Shown here piece by piece: positions 12,320 to 23,040 of a stretch of 64,000 bases of DNA; positions within the stretch are counted from its first letter, which is position 1, and every line of letters starts with the position of its first letter. Made by a program: the position numbers and the translations under genes. The stretch is from Heliocidaris erythrogramma (lineage: Eukaryota; Echinodermata; Echinoidea; Camarodonta; Echinometridae): NCBI GenBank assembly GCA_025617745.1, contig CM046855.1, positions 19,437,880 to 19,501,879 on the forward strand, in the 5' to 3' direction. A model generated the notes under the pieces. The model made no database searches and was not told the origin of the DNA. It worked only from the letters and a program-made list of their open reading frames with translations.

Positions 12320-12583
12320 CAGAGGTGTAGCAACGGGGGGGGGGGGGGGGGGGGGGAGGGCACGCCCCCATCCCTCCCTCATCGGATGGTGAAAAAATAA
12401 GGAAAAAAAAGAAAGAAAATGGAATAGGAAAGAGGACGGTTGGACCCCTTCCGGCAACCCCCCCCCCCCCCCAACCCTCTTCCACCAGCGGCGTCTTAGA
12501 TTAGCTTTAAGATTATTCCAAAAGACTTGTGCCTCCAATGGTGCCAGTGCTCCCACAATGGCTAGACTCTAGCTACGCCACTG
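12320..12583. mobile_element. hAT-like MITE with G/C runs
   Basis: The ends are CAGAGGTGTAGCAACGGGG and CTAGAGT...-type right end with CTAGCTACGCCACTG; the inverted match is imperfect. A G run is at about 12,336-12,357 and a C run at about 12,461-12,473. No clear 8-bp duplication is seen. Confidence 0.5.
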
Positions 12584-12962
12584 TTAAAGGGAAAATTTAG
12601 GGTCACGATAGGATATTATGGTTTTAATTGCCATCTTCAAAAAGCGGATCTCTTTTCGACGAAAAGCACCTCCCCCACCCCCGCAATGAATAAAAAAATG
12701 AAATGGAGACACAAAACTGGGAAGGTTTATAAAAGAGGAGAGGAGAAGAGAAAAGAGAATAAGTGTTTATGTGTGTGTGGGCGTGTTTAGCCGTATGTCC
12801 GAGGACATTTCCGGACAGAGAACAATGGTCCTCGGAAGCCGGACAATAGTCCTCGAACGTCGAACAATGAATTTGTGCCTTCTTCCGTCGACTGTCCGAG
12901 GACGGAGGAACAATAGACTGAGGAACAATACTTGTCCTCGGAAGTAAAGCCATGTAAAGCTG

Positions 12963-12975
12963 GGTGTGTGTGTGG

Positions 12976-13031
<56 letters not shown>

Positions 13032-13034
13032 GTG
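12963..13034. repeat. (GT)n microsatellite
   Basis: Dinucleotide GT run with a few interruptions, directly upstream of a tRNA-like SINE head. Confidence 0.9.
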
Positions 13035-13035
13035 G

Positions 13036-13112
13036 AGGTGTCGTAGTCGAACGGTTTACAGCGCTTGACTGGAAACGCGAAGGTTGGGGGTTTGATCCCT
13101 GGTACGGCACCT
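13036..13112 (+). mobile_element. tRNA-derived SINE head
   Basis: TCGTAGTCGAACGG (A-box-like, about 13,041) and GGTTTGATCCC (B-box-like, about 13,089) are spaced as in an internal RNA polymerase III promoter. The whole piece resembles a tRNA of serine-like layout but does not fold into a clean cloverleaf with paired ends. I therefore call it a SINE or tRNA pseudogene rather than a working tRNA. Confidence 0.55.
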
Positions 13113-15410
13113 ATGGCCTTTTTGTTGTAAAAAAATGATAGCAACTTTCCTTTTTTTTAATTTACGAGCGCGCGAAGCTAGCGACCAAAAATAATTGTGC
13201 CTTTTCGTTGTGAAAAATCATAAAAATAACATATTTCGGCATATAATGACTGAAATATGAGGATATTCGGGCACCTCACTCCCTGAATATGAGGTGTGAG
13301 TTGCCGGAATATCGGCACTTTCAAAATCCGGGGGGGGGGGGGGGGGTTGGCTGCAGCCCTCCCCCCCCCCCCTTCTCGTACGCCTATGCCTATGCCTATA
13401 TTAAGTACACAGTTGCGATTGATTTTAACTTGCGATTGTTTCAAATAAATCGCTTCAACTCCTTATAAGGCGGGGCACTGGTTGATAAAAGCCATTAATT
13501 TAGGTCAGAATGTTTTCTTCTACATGTGCATAATTCCTTATTTCTACTTTTTACGATGAGGATTGTTTTACTCTCAATGTCTTTTAGTGTTTTGTAATTC
13601 GTTATGCTTGTAAAGGTTATTTCAAACTTCAGGTCAGCGGTTGTAACTGTTAAAAACGCAGACTGTGCAGTAAAATGAAGCAACTCATTAGAATCTGTAC
13701 AAATGATTAATGGTTTTACTCATAAATACGAACCTACCATTTTTCATTGACATAATTATATGACCTTCAAAATGTTACGTAACACCATACCCGGGAATAC
13801 ACACACATTTTGTATCAAAAGATACATTACACTCTAAAGAAAAAGTCATAAGGTCGCGCGGCAAGCCCTTTAAAACTATCAGCGGTGTGGGGGGGGGGGG
13901 CGCTAATGGCCCTCCAGTCCTATTTGGATTAAAGGAATGTGAAAGAAAGATGAGTCTCGTCCGGGTCTGAGATACAAAACTGTATTTGGGCAGCCATGTT
14001 CATCGTTAGTCTCATCTCAAAGTTCTTCTTTCTTCATCCTGTCGCTTTCTTCTTTGTTTTCCTTTCGCTTTTTTCTTTTAATCTATTTATTCCCATATGC
14101 ATATACCGATATACGAATTTCAGTGTTGGAAAAAAAATCGGAATTAAGTTTTCTGTTTTCTTTCCTTTTTTTTCTCTCTTTTTTCCCTTCTAACCTCTGA
14201 ATCTTTTCACCTTTTTCTTTTCTCCTTCCTCTTCCCTCTCCCTCCTTTTTGCCCACATAGTGGCGCATATACTGACAGCAATGTTGAATATGAAAGGGGG
14301 AGTGACATCCCAACACCCCACCCCCTTTTAGCAAGGCCCATGATAGGGGTGGGGTAGGAAAATTTATATATTTTATCATAAGTCATAAGCCTGATCATGT
14401 GATCTCACATTGTGCAGTACGCAGTTATCTTTATAAAGTTCATATAATTCCATGTAAGATTCTACATTATTTAAACCCTGCTGTGTATATATCTTGGAAC
14501 TTAATACAATAACTACGTGTATTTGGGGGCCTCGTGTTTGAAACCAAGTGGATGCGGTCACCATGCCCCTCGAAGTGACTTAAAGCCGTCGTTCCACTGT
14601 TTGCTTACTTTATACAAACATAAATTATCGAGTAATCGCAGATAGGTTAACTATATTTTTTTATAATTACAGGGGCCGCATAACTTCTTTGTTTTAAAGT
14701 AGGGGGGGGGGGGCTGACACATCTTTCCCGAAAATCCACCATTATGTTTCTACATTTTCTAAATTTTATGAGCGAGCGAAGAGAGCGAGCAAAGAATTAC
14801 ACCTACAATTTTATTTTGTCAAAGGAATACACGAGAAAAGTTTATGTATCACCTCCTATACTTGATATGTCGGATTTCAGGCACTTTGCAACACGAATAT
14901 GAGTATAGTGCTTGCCTAACAAAGCAACAAGCGCCATATTGCTACCTACATGGAGCCGAGTTGGCCAAACTCTGTAATAGATGGCTCTGAGGGCTAGGGA
15001 TGCAGGACGCCCCCACCTTATTTTTAGTATACACTTTTCATAGTATACTTTTTTAATCACAATTTATGTTGAATGTTGACGAAGTAATTACATCTTAAAG
15101 ATAATAAAGTGTCAATGTTTGGCTCGCTGGAATCCAGCAGCGTGGTGCCCGAACATCCTTATATTTTGGGAAGCGAGATGGTCGGCTATCCTTATCTGTG
15201 GGCGGGAAGGTACTCAAAATGTTATAATTGTTTTTTTTTTTTTTGTGGATTATCTGGTAACAAAATCATTATTCTATAGACAATATCTCCTTTTTTTTTA
15301 CTTGCTCACTAGCGCGTAAGATTTAGAAACGGAATAGTTTGGGACAGGGAACGCCCTTCATCAGGGCGAGTAAAGTGCCCAAATATTCCATATTCGGCAG
15401 TAGGGTTAAG
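13113..15410. other. Non-coding sequence with several G/C runs
   Basis: No gene recognised. G or C runs lie at about 13,331-13,346, 13,362-13,373, 13,888-13,899 and 14,702-14,713, each probably part of a broken hAT-type MITE (for example CAGGGGCCGCATAAC at about 14,670). A CT/T-rich stretch lies at 13,990-14,250. Confidence 0.4.
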
Positions 15411-15588
15411 CAAGGCCGTACGCAGCGGGGGGGGGGGGGGGGGCAGGGGGGGCAGTTGCCCCCCCCCCCCCCGAAATTTCAAAATCATACTTTTTTTAAA
15501 TCGGGTTTTAGACTTCAAGTTATGGGTTCCTTTGAAGGCGATCATCTTGCCCCCCCCCCCCAGGAAAAAATGTCTGCGTACGGCCTTG
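15411..15588. mobile_element. hAT MITE with perfect 8-bp target duplication
   Basis: A 178-bp element with ends CAAGGCCGTACGCAGC and TGCGTACGGCCTTG in inverted orientation. It is flanked by the exact 8-bp direct repeat GGGTTAAG (15,403-15,410 and 15,589-15,596), the hallmark of hAT insertion. G runs follow the left end, and C runs occur in the centre and near the right end. No coding capacity. Confidence 0.88.
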
Positions 15589-16260
15589 GGGTTAAGTAAT
15601 ATTATTCATGGCTCATTATTACATGTTCTATATTTGTCTTTTGATGGCGAAATTGCATTTCCATTACAATTTAAAAAAAAAAAGTTTTATTTCTTTCTAA
15701 CTCGCTTCGCTCACTTGCAAATTGTAGAAACGGGGAGTATGATATTCTGCCAAGAGGCATCAGCTACCCCTTTCAAAAACATTATGTGGCCATGTTCTGC
15801 TTGTAAAGATCTACTTGGAACTTTGGTGTGTCTCATTTTCCAAAGCGGTATATACATTATATAAATAACTTCAAGCCAATTTCGTTGTAGCAAATTTAAT
15901 CCGGAATCCGATCATTCATTTTCTTCAATACATCAGTATGTATTTGTAATCACCGAAGCAATATCATTTTATGAGAAATGAAACATGTATTCCTGAGGCG
16001 TTCGCTCTCTTCGCTCGCTCACAAATATTGGTTATTATAATAGGAACAATAATAATTATAATAATAATAATAATCATAATAATAATAATGATAATATTGA
16101 TAGGAATTACGATAATAATGGCTATTTCTCTGGATTTTATTATAATTGTTATCATCATTGTTATGATTATTGAGTACGAAATTAATATCTTTACACTTGG
16201 CCGTCTTTCCCCTCCTCCCTATCCGAAATACGTATTGACGCCGTATTCTCTGAATTTACA
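15589..16260. other. Non-coding, with an ATA/ATT microsatellite
   Basis: An irregular (ATA)n run occupies about 16,040-16,110. The open frames across it are of microsatellite origin. Nothing else was recognised. Confidence 0.5.
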
Positions 16261-16492
16261 ACCCTTTTTCATTTTCGGAAATACGAACCCTATTTCATTT
16301 TCGGAAATACGAACCTTCGGAATTATGAACCCTTTTTCATTTTCGGAAATACGAACTTTCGGAATTATGAACCCTATTTCATTTTCGGAAAAACGAACCT
16401 TCGGAGTAACGAACCTTCGGAATAACGAACGTTCGGAATTATGAACCTTCGGAAAAACGAACCTTCGGAAATACGAACCTTCGGAAAAACGA
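16261..16492 (-). repeat. TTCGGAA minisatellite, inverted relative to the array at 12,089
   Basis: Units such as ATTTTCGGAAATACGAACC alternate with shorter CTTCGGAATTATGAACC and CTTCGGAAAAACGAACC forms. It is the reverse complement of the 12,089 array family, and unit length becomes shorter toward the right end. Confidence 0.8.
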
Positions 16493-16582
16493 CATGTATA
16501 ACCGTGCAATAGCACTGCGTTATCATCCAGTGACCGCGGTCTCAAACTTCTTTGGGACAACCAAAAAATGAACAGTAGACCC

Positions 16583-16748
16583 GAGGGGCGGATCCAGGAT
16601 TTTGTATATGAGGGGGCAAAGAGCCGGAAGAGTACACAATTAAGGAGGCTTTTTTTTTTATTGTGTACTTAACTTTATGCCGGTTGGGTTTCAAAAGGGG
16701 AGCCGCGGCCGATTTGCCCCCCCCCCCCCCCCCGTGGATCTGCCCCTG
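16583..16748. mobile_element. hAT MITE with near-perfect 8-bp target duplication
   Basis: The ends are GAGGGGCGGATCCAGG and CCGTGGATCTGCCCCTG (inverted). Flanks are GTAGACCC on the left and GTAGACCT on the right, matching in 7 of 8 bases. A long C run (about 16,718-16,733) sits just inside the right end. Confidence 0.78.
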
Positions 16749-17424
16749 GTAGACCTACTCGTGTTCTCACATTTTTCAGAAGAATATAAGTTCAAAAAAT
16801 CAGCAACCAAGGCACCTCCACAAACCTGCACGTATATGCGCAATATGGAAGAATAAGGAGGGGGGGGGGGGGAACTAACACGAATCCTATAACTTTGAAA
16901 TCCAAAGCATTTCTTTTACACGGTCGCAGTGGTTCTAGTTCAATTCTAACAATCATCTTTGCTGCATGACAGGGGCTTTAAAACTCTTTTTAAAAATACC
17001 TGATACAAACAGTAAAATTACTTAACCCCCCCCCCCTAAAAAAAAAAAAACAACAACAACAACAACAACAACCCAAAACCAATAACAACAAACAAACAAA
17101 CAAACTATAAAAAAAAAAGTCTCCGTGACCTTACTTCATCGGAAGACCCTATATGACAATGAGAATCTTTATGGCTATCTAGTTTGACACGTTTTTATAA
17201 AATTAGATATATAGCTATTAATTTAATAGGCCAAGTTTTAACCCATTACCCTATACAGGCTTTGAAGAAGGTGAGATAATTGCAATGAATGATAAACTAT
17301 TTTTAAATTCTGTAGGAAATAGGCCACATGACAATAAAAAACTATTAATTAAAGCTTTAAGAAGAGGAAAAACTCCTCAATTTATCACTCAGCATAAACG
17401 TTGCTTTTTTTGCAAAACAATTTT
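16749..17424. other. Non-coding, low-complexity
   Basis: A G run is at about 16,859-16,871. An A-rich and (CAA)n/(CAAA)n stretch occupies about 17,039-17,106. No gene recognised. Confidence 0.5.
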
Positions 17425-17700
17425 TTGGCGTAGCTACCGTAGCCGTACCGTAGGCAACTACGTGCACACCCCCCCCCCCCCCATGAAAGGGAGAGAGAAA
17501 AGCGGTAAAAAGGAAAGAAAAGACTAAGAAAATAAAAAAGAAGGGGAAAGAAAAGGAAGAGAAAAGAAGACAATTGTACCCCTTCCCGCACACTCCCCCT
17601 AATCAGTGGCCTCGTAAATTGAATTGAATTTTCTGATTAAGACCCGTGCCCCCCCCCCCCGATGTCATGCCTTCAATGGCTGGACTTTAGCTACGCCACT
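17425..17700. mobile_element. Degenerate G/C-run MITE
   Basis: TTTGGCGTAGCTACCG begins the stretch and GACTTTAGCTACGCCACT ends it, an inverted pair of the family seen at 12,320-12,583. C runs lie at about 17,469 and 17,650. The purine-rich interior resembles the interiors at 12,390 and 50,150, so these are copies of one family. Confidence 0.45.
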
Positions 17701-17858
17701 AATCACCAGCGTGCTTCTCTCCATTCATTCATTCATAATTATGATCCATTCATACATTCAATTAAATTATGCTAGAGACCAACGACAAATTGTGCTAAAT
17801 TATGCCAAATTATGTTGGACGTCGACCCATAGAGACGTTTTGAGTGTATGTTTTCTTT

Positions 17859-17962
17859 CAGTGGCGTAGATACGAACACACTTTCTATTGTTAGTGGGGG
17901 AATGAAGATCACCCCCCCCCCCCCCACTAACAATGGATAAAATTATGCGTGTTTACGCCTGT
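17859..17962. mobile_element. Short hAT-like MITE, same family as 37,210-37,312
   Basis: CAGTGGCGTAGATACG at the left, TATTGTTAGTGGGGG and CCCCCACTAACAATGG as inner inverted arms, and CGTGTTTACGCCTGTG at the right. The copy at 37,210-37,312 is the same element in the other orientation and has a perfect 8-bp target duplication. Confidence 0.75.
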
Positions 17963-18316
17963 GTTTGTTTGTTTTTTACTCCAAAATCCAAAATTCTCTG
18001 ACAAGCAAGAAAAAAAAGTGGGCCAAGCGTCACTTTCCGTTTTTTTTTTTTACTTCAAAATTCGTTGCACTTTTGCTGAAATTGTGCTATAATAATTATG
18101 CCAGATTGTGTCATTTTTTTCTAGGCATAATGCTAGATGCGCAAAGGGTCAAAATTATACTAGAAAACATAATTATGCCAACTCTGCATGGGCATGGCAA
18201 CTATGACCCTCATGCAGTCTCAGCTAAGTTTTAGGAAAATTGTACAAGTGATGTGACATATGGCGCCCCATAGTCCATTCCAGGCTATTGCACAGCTAGC
18301 TAGTATATTACACTGT

Positions 18317-18540
18317 GAACACGATGACAAAGAGAGCGGACAATTTATGCAGCTCCTCATTCTACCCTCCACAATAGCTCTAGTAGACAAAATGACATCC
18401 CTTCACTGCTATTCTGTGACACCTGTTCTACATATTTTTACAGGATAGCAATGAATGGATGTTCTTTTGTTAACCAGTGCAATTGTGAAGGGTACAATGA
18501 GGAGCTGCATAAATTGTCCGCTTCTTTGTTCGTCATGTTC
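18317..18540. mobile_element. Foldback element, arms about 60 bp
   Basis: GAACACGATGACAAAGAGAG followed by GCGGACAATTTATGCAGC at the left is mirrored by GCTGCATAAATTGTCCGC and CTTTGTTCGTCATGTTC at the right. The loop of about 110 bases has no coding content. MITE or palindromic insertion of unknown family. Confidence 0.7.
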
Positions 18541-18916
18541 ATAGCGTTATGAGTATGGCTCACACGCGCGGAGCTTGCTATCTAAATAGTCCAGATTCAG
18601 GCCGTTTTTTGTCAACCGCATGGCAACTCTCACTGAACGCGACACCCGCTGATTGCGCTGTAGCCCACTGAACGCGATATCCCCACAAATCGCGTCACCC
18701 GGGTTCCGAATTTCGCCTTACACTACAACGCCCTCAGCGACGGCAGTTGCGTGTATATTATGGACATTGCAATGATACGCACTACGAAGGCAGTCCAGGC
18801 AGTGGACTAGCTATCTAAATGCAATGAAGCTACAAAATAATAAATGCTATCTCCAAAGATCGTGCATGCTCGCGTTCTAGCTCTAGCCCAATGATGAGCC
18901 GCCTAGTTCACACCCT
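18541..18916. other. Unassigned, CpG-containing sequence
   Basis: ACTGAACGCGA occurs twice (about 18,632 and 18,667). No gene recognised. Confidence 0.3.
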
Positions 18917-19070
18917 GTGCCGTTGCATAAAACTTGCTATTATAGTAACTTTGCTATTATAGTAACTTTTCATGGAATACTGGATTTTGATTGGCTCTTG
19001 AGCAACGTTACCATGGTAGTTACCATTGATGGCAAAGTTACTATAATAGTAAGTCTTTATGCAATGGCAC
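18917..19070. mobile_element. MITE, 154 bp, long inverted ends
   Basis: Left GTGCCGTTGCATAAAAC then TTGCTATTATAGTAACTTT; right AAAGTTACTATAATAGTAAG then TTTATGCAATGGCAC. The TATTATAGTAACTT word is additionally doubled at the left arm. No coding capacity. Confidence 0.8.
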
Positions 19071-19184
19071 CCAGGTCTGTCGTAAAAGAGTCTGCGCTGT
19101 AAGACTACAATAGGCCATGTACTATACGCTGTAAAAAATAACTGTAGATTAACAGGTTTTTTGACTTGTAACTGTAGATTAAAT

Positions 19185-19369
19185 AACAGGTTTTTTGACT
19201 TGTAAAATTACAAGTTTTGGCCTTTTTTCTGTTAATACGGTATTTTTCTTGTGAAATGGCAGGAAAATTTGCATAAAATTTGCAATTTTCCTGCCATTTT
19301 ACAAGAAAAATACCGTATTAACAGAAAAACGGCCAAAACTTGTAATTTTACAAGTCAAAAAAACCTGTT
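19185..19369. mobile_element. Near-perfect palindrome, 185 bp
   Basis: AACAGGTTTTTTGACTTG at the left pairs with CAAGTCAAAAAAACCTGTT at the right, and pairing continues almost to the centre (about 19,277) through TACGGTATTTTTCTTG and its complement. An extra partial copy of the left end sits just upstream at 19,151-19,170. A hairpin MITE. Confidence 0.85.
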
Positions 19370-19394
19370 AATCTCCAAATACATTATTGACACG

Positions 19395-19510
19395 ACTTGT
19401 CACCATCCGAAAGACGTGACTCAGTCTCGAACCTGGGTCCGCTGAATCAGTTTATAACTTCCACTGTTAGCTGCATTACAGGCGCACGCCACAACGCCCA
19501 GTTAGGTAGC
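19395..19510 (-). mobile_element. tRNA-derived SINE head
   Basis: On the minus strand GGGCGTTGTGGCGTGCGCC followed by GGTTCGAGACT gives A- and B-box-like segments of a polymerase III promoter. The spacing is long for a tRNA, so a SINE is more likely than a tRNA gene. Confidence 0.45.
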
Positions 19511-19790
19511 TGGATTATGCTCCTCTCAAGACACAATGATTATCTGATATAAGTTTCAAATTAAGGTCTGTGCTTGCAGACTACCAGCCACCGGCCCTAG
19601 GCCTATAGGCTAGGCTAGCCGCGCAGCTGATACCTAACTAGTCCAGTAGAAGTTTTTGAGACCTGCCAGCAGTTCTTTTGCAGTTGATGATTAGGGTGAG
19701 AGTAATGAATACTATAAGCTTATCATTGTACAATTGACATAAGAAATCTCGACTTAACTGTAGAGGGGGTTTAGTCCAGTAGACGGTACC

Positions 19791-21193
19791 ATAAGTAAAA
19801 TAAAAAGATTAATAGGTTGGTGGAGCCAACGAGATCTTACGATGTATGGCAAAGTCAAATTATTGAAAACGTATGTATATTCAAAATTAAATTACGTATC
19901 TTCTCTTATATCTGTTCCATATAGTATCCTTGAAGAAATTGAAAAAATTTCCTTTAATTTCATTTGGGGTGGGAAAGATAGAATAAAAAGGAAAATATTA
20001 TATCAAGATTATTCTGCAGGTGGGCTTAGGGTAACTAACTACGAAACTTTTATTAAGACTCAAAGAATAATGTGGATCAAACGGCTGTTGTATGGTGAAA
20101 AATATTTAGGGTGGAAACTAACATTTGATTACTTTTTTAGATCGATTGGAGGTCGAAGTATTTTTCTTTGCAATTATGACATGAAGAAAATGAATTTAGA
20201 TGGTATACCCAGGTTTTATTTAGATATGTTAAAAGCCTGGCAAGATATAGATGAATGTAGACACTTCGAAAAGAACAAAGTCAATCCGATAATTTTTAAT
20301 AATAAAAGTATTTGTTTTCGAAATAAAATGATCTTTGATGCTGATCTTTTTCATAAAGGAATATTTAAAGCATCAGATATAACCGTTGGAGGTAATTTTA
20401 AACCAATATCTTATTTTTATAACTTAGGTTTTACCACCGACAGCCTGATCATGATTCAAAAAATATTTTCAGTCATTGAACAGGAATGGATACAGAGTGA
20501 TTTTATACATGTGGATACTGAACATTTCCAAATAGATCTGAAGATTTTTGGTCATATACAAAAATTTAGCGATTTAAAGTCCATACGGTTATATAATCAC
20601 TTTATTGAACAGTTTCAAAGAGATTATACATTAAAGATTACGGATGGAAATGTTCAACATGATTTTGGAACTGGGATGTTAAAAGAAATATTTACAAGAC
20701 TGAAAAATGCATTTGTAATTAATAAACGAAGAGAGTTTCAATACAAACTATTGCATGGGGCTTTATATACGAAACAGAGACTCTTTCAATTTGGTTTCGA
20801 GTTGGACAATCTATGTTCTTTTTGTAAACATCAAGTTGAAACATACCAACATTTGTTTTTAGAATGTCCTAAAGTTAAACAATTATGGCAGGACATTAGT
20901 AAAAAGCTAGATCTAAGAGAAATTAATATAAATGATTGGAAATCCATTTTTATGGGACTATCGGGTAAAACTGTACGAATATATTTAATAAATTGTATAA
21001 TTTTTCTTCTAAAACACATAATTTTTTCTTCAAGAAAACAAGGCGAGCTGCCATCTCTACAAAAAACAGTTACTTTCATAAAAGATCACAGAGACGAAGA
21101 ATATAAGATAGCCAACAAAAAGGGGAAATTGGGGGCGCACTTAAGGAAATGGGAACAGATTGATGCGTTTCTTTGATTTTGTTTTTGTTTGGT

Positions 21194-21247
<54 letters not shown>

Positions 21248-22048
21248 GTTTTGTTTTCTTTGTTTGCTTTTTTTATGTACTCCTTACGACGGACAGGCAA
21301 ACCGGAACTGGATGCATGAATGGGTGTTGATAGTTTGGGGGAGGGAGGGGGGGTGCGAGAAGTTGGAGTGAGAATGAGTGAGTTGTGAGTGGTAGGAGAA
21401 TGGGGAGGGGGGAGGGGAATGAGATGAGTGTCTAAGGGTGGGTTCGGGTGGGCTATGTATATCTTCCTCTAATTTTTTTTTTCTCTTTTTTTTTTTTTTT
21501 TTATCTTATAAAGAATCGTTCAAGAAATGATGTATAATTTGAAATTTTTTTGCTAAATGCATGTTCAATGATCGATATATAGTATTTTTTTTTTCTTTCT
21601 AAAAAAGAGTCATTGGTCTGTTATTCCGTGTATTTTGGAGGACCTTATATTGTTTAAAAGTATAATTGGTATTTGTAAACTTTGTTTAGTCCTTCTGTCT
21701 GAATATTATATAATATGATTAAATGTGATATTAATGTATCTTTTTCAAGACGATTACTTGAAACAAAAAGTTCTTTTTATTACTACATGTATGAAGTATT
21801 ACATGATAGAAAATAGTTATATCTATGTCTAACGGTTGATGCATTGTATTTTTTTTCCTTTCATCGAAAAAATAATTGTTTAATCATGTATAATTTCAGA
21901 GAATTCTATATATTTTTATTGATATTAATGTATTTCATTAAGTTTCCTTGTATATGCAAATTATTTTATATGTTACTTATGATTGTTTCTTGAAATGTAA
22001 TTGACCTTGAGAGGAAGCAATAAATATCATTCAAAACAAAAAAAAAAT
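19791..22048 (+). mobile_element. 5'-truncated L1/Tx1-type LINE with poly(A) tail
   Basis: It starts mid-ORF2 (ISKIKRLIGWW, just after the inverted-repeat boundary) and runs through a 3' UTR with T-rich tracts (about 21,196-21,244 and 21,470-21,503) to AATAAA and an A run at about 22,037-22,047. It is inserted into the left arm of the inverted repeat; TACCAT occurs at both borders but also twice in the uninterrupted right arm, so a target duplication cannot be resolved. A 5'-truncated, probably young copy. Confidence 0.8.
19842..21176 (+). CDS. LINE ORF2 C-terminal region (after RT core), L1/Tx1-type
   Basis: 444 open codons without a break. The first part (MYGKVKLLKTYVYSKLNYVS, then FNFIWGGKDRIKRKILYQDY) fits the segment after the reverse transcriptase core of L1/Tx1-clade ORF2. 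The last quarter carries the zf-RVT-type zinc-binding motif CSFCKHQVETYQHLFLECPKV, followed by a basic tail. The RT core and endonuclease are missing by 5' truncation, so this piece cannot act alone. The frame also runs a little upstream of the first ATG in the same element. It is not a host gene. The long uninterrupted frame indicates a recent insertion. Confidence 0.8.
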   Translation: MYGKVKLLKTYVYSKLNYVSSLISVPYSILEEIEKISFNFIWGGKDRIKRKILYQDYSAGGLRVTNYETFIKTQRIMWIKRLLYGEKYLGWKLTFDYFFRSIGGRSIFLCNYDMKKMNLDGIPRFYLDMLKAWQDIDECRHFEKNKVNPIIFNNKSICFRNKMIFDADLFHKGIFKASDITVGGNFKPISYFYNLGFTTDSLIMIQKIFSVIEQEWIQSDFIHVDTEHFQIDLKIFGHIQKFSDLKSIRLYNHFIEQFQRDYTLKITDGNVQHDFGTGMLKEIFTRLKNAFVINKRREFQYKLLHGALYTKQRLFQFGFELDNLCSFCKHQVETYQHLFLECPKVKQLWQDISKKLDLREININDWKSIFMGLSGKTVRIYLINCIIFLLKHIIFSSRKQGELPSLQKTVTFIKDHRDEEYKIANKKGKLGAHLRKWEQIDAFL

Positions 22049-22199
22049 ACCATGTACATGACCTGGAAAAGGTGTTAAGTACAAGGTTTTTTTGTTGATT
22101 CGTATTCTAGATGGGTATTGAGGTAAATTCAGCTTGGTTGCCACCTTGGCAACCTTGAGCAATTTTTTTAATTAGCCTAATTAGCATAATCATCTAATT

Positions 22200-23040
22200 A
22201 GCATATATGCAATATATAATATGTTGCTAATCTTAACCCAGAAAGCCTGAAAATATAAATAATACAACTTTTCTAGGGGTTTCTATGACGAGGAATTCAT
22301 TTATGACATCGGTTTTTATTTTTAAGTAATATAATTGTTGTGAATAGCATAATTAGCATAATTAGCTAATTGGCATATGTACAATATATGGACTTCTTTG
22401 CCATTGTTTATCCAGAAAACCTGAAAACATAAATAATTCAACTTTTCTAGGGTTTTCTATGATGAGGAATTCATTTATGACACCAGTTTTTACTTTTAAG
22501 TAATGCAATTGCCATAAATAGCATAATTAGCATAATTAGCTAATTAGCATAATTGTGTAAAATATATGGACTTCTTTGCCATTGTTTATCCAGAAAACCC
22601 GAAAACATAAATAATTCAACTTTTCTAGGGTTTTCTATGACGAGGAATTCATTTATGACACCAGTTTTTATTTTTAAGTAATGCAATCGTCATAAATAGC
22701 ATAATTAGCATAATTAGCTAATTAGCATAATTATGTACAATATATGGACTTCTTTACCATTGTTTATCCAGAAAACCTGAAAACATAAATAATTCAACTT
22801 TTCTAGGGTTTTCTATGACGAGGAATTCATTTATGAAGCCATTTTTTATTTTTAAGTAATGTAATTGTCGTGAATAGCATAATTAGCATAATGAGCTAAT
22901 TAGCATATGTGCAATATATGGACTTCTTTGCCATTGTTTATCCAGAAAACCTGAAAACATAAATAATTCAATTTTTCTAGGGTTTTCTATGACGAGGAAT
23001 TCATTTATGATGCCATTTTTTATTTTTAAGTAATGCAATT
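22200..23040. repeat. Tandem array, about 178-bp monomer, 4-5 copies
   Basis: TATGGACTTCTTTGCC recurs at about 22,387, 22,565, 22,743 and 22,917 (spacings 178, 178, 174), preceded by a more diverged first copy. Each unit has AGCATAATTAGCATAATTAG, ATCCAGAAAACCTGAAAAC and GACGAGGAATTCATTTATGA. Satellite-like; no coding content. Confidence 0.85.

Noticed and set aside
13036-13112. Functional tRNA gene
   Set aside because: Boxes A and B are recognisable, but the ends do not pair as an acceptor stem and the anticodon arm is unclear; SINE is more likely.
12767-13144. Open frames with His-Thr runs
   Set aside because: Translation of the (CA)n/(GT)n microsatellite.
15971-16444. 157-codon open frame as a membrane protein
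   Set aside because: It spans an ATA microsatellite and a minisatellite; the Ile-rich stretch is repeat translation.
19842-21176. Host gene of 444 codons
   Set aside because: Sequence fits the C-terminal region of an L1/Tx1-type ORF2, with zinc motif, 3' UTR and poly(A) following.
19784-22053. TACCAT as target duplication of the L1/Tx1-type insertion
   Set aside because: The word already occurs twice in the uninterrupted arm, so it cannot be told from pre-existing sequence.
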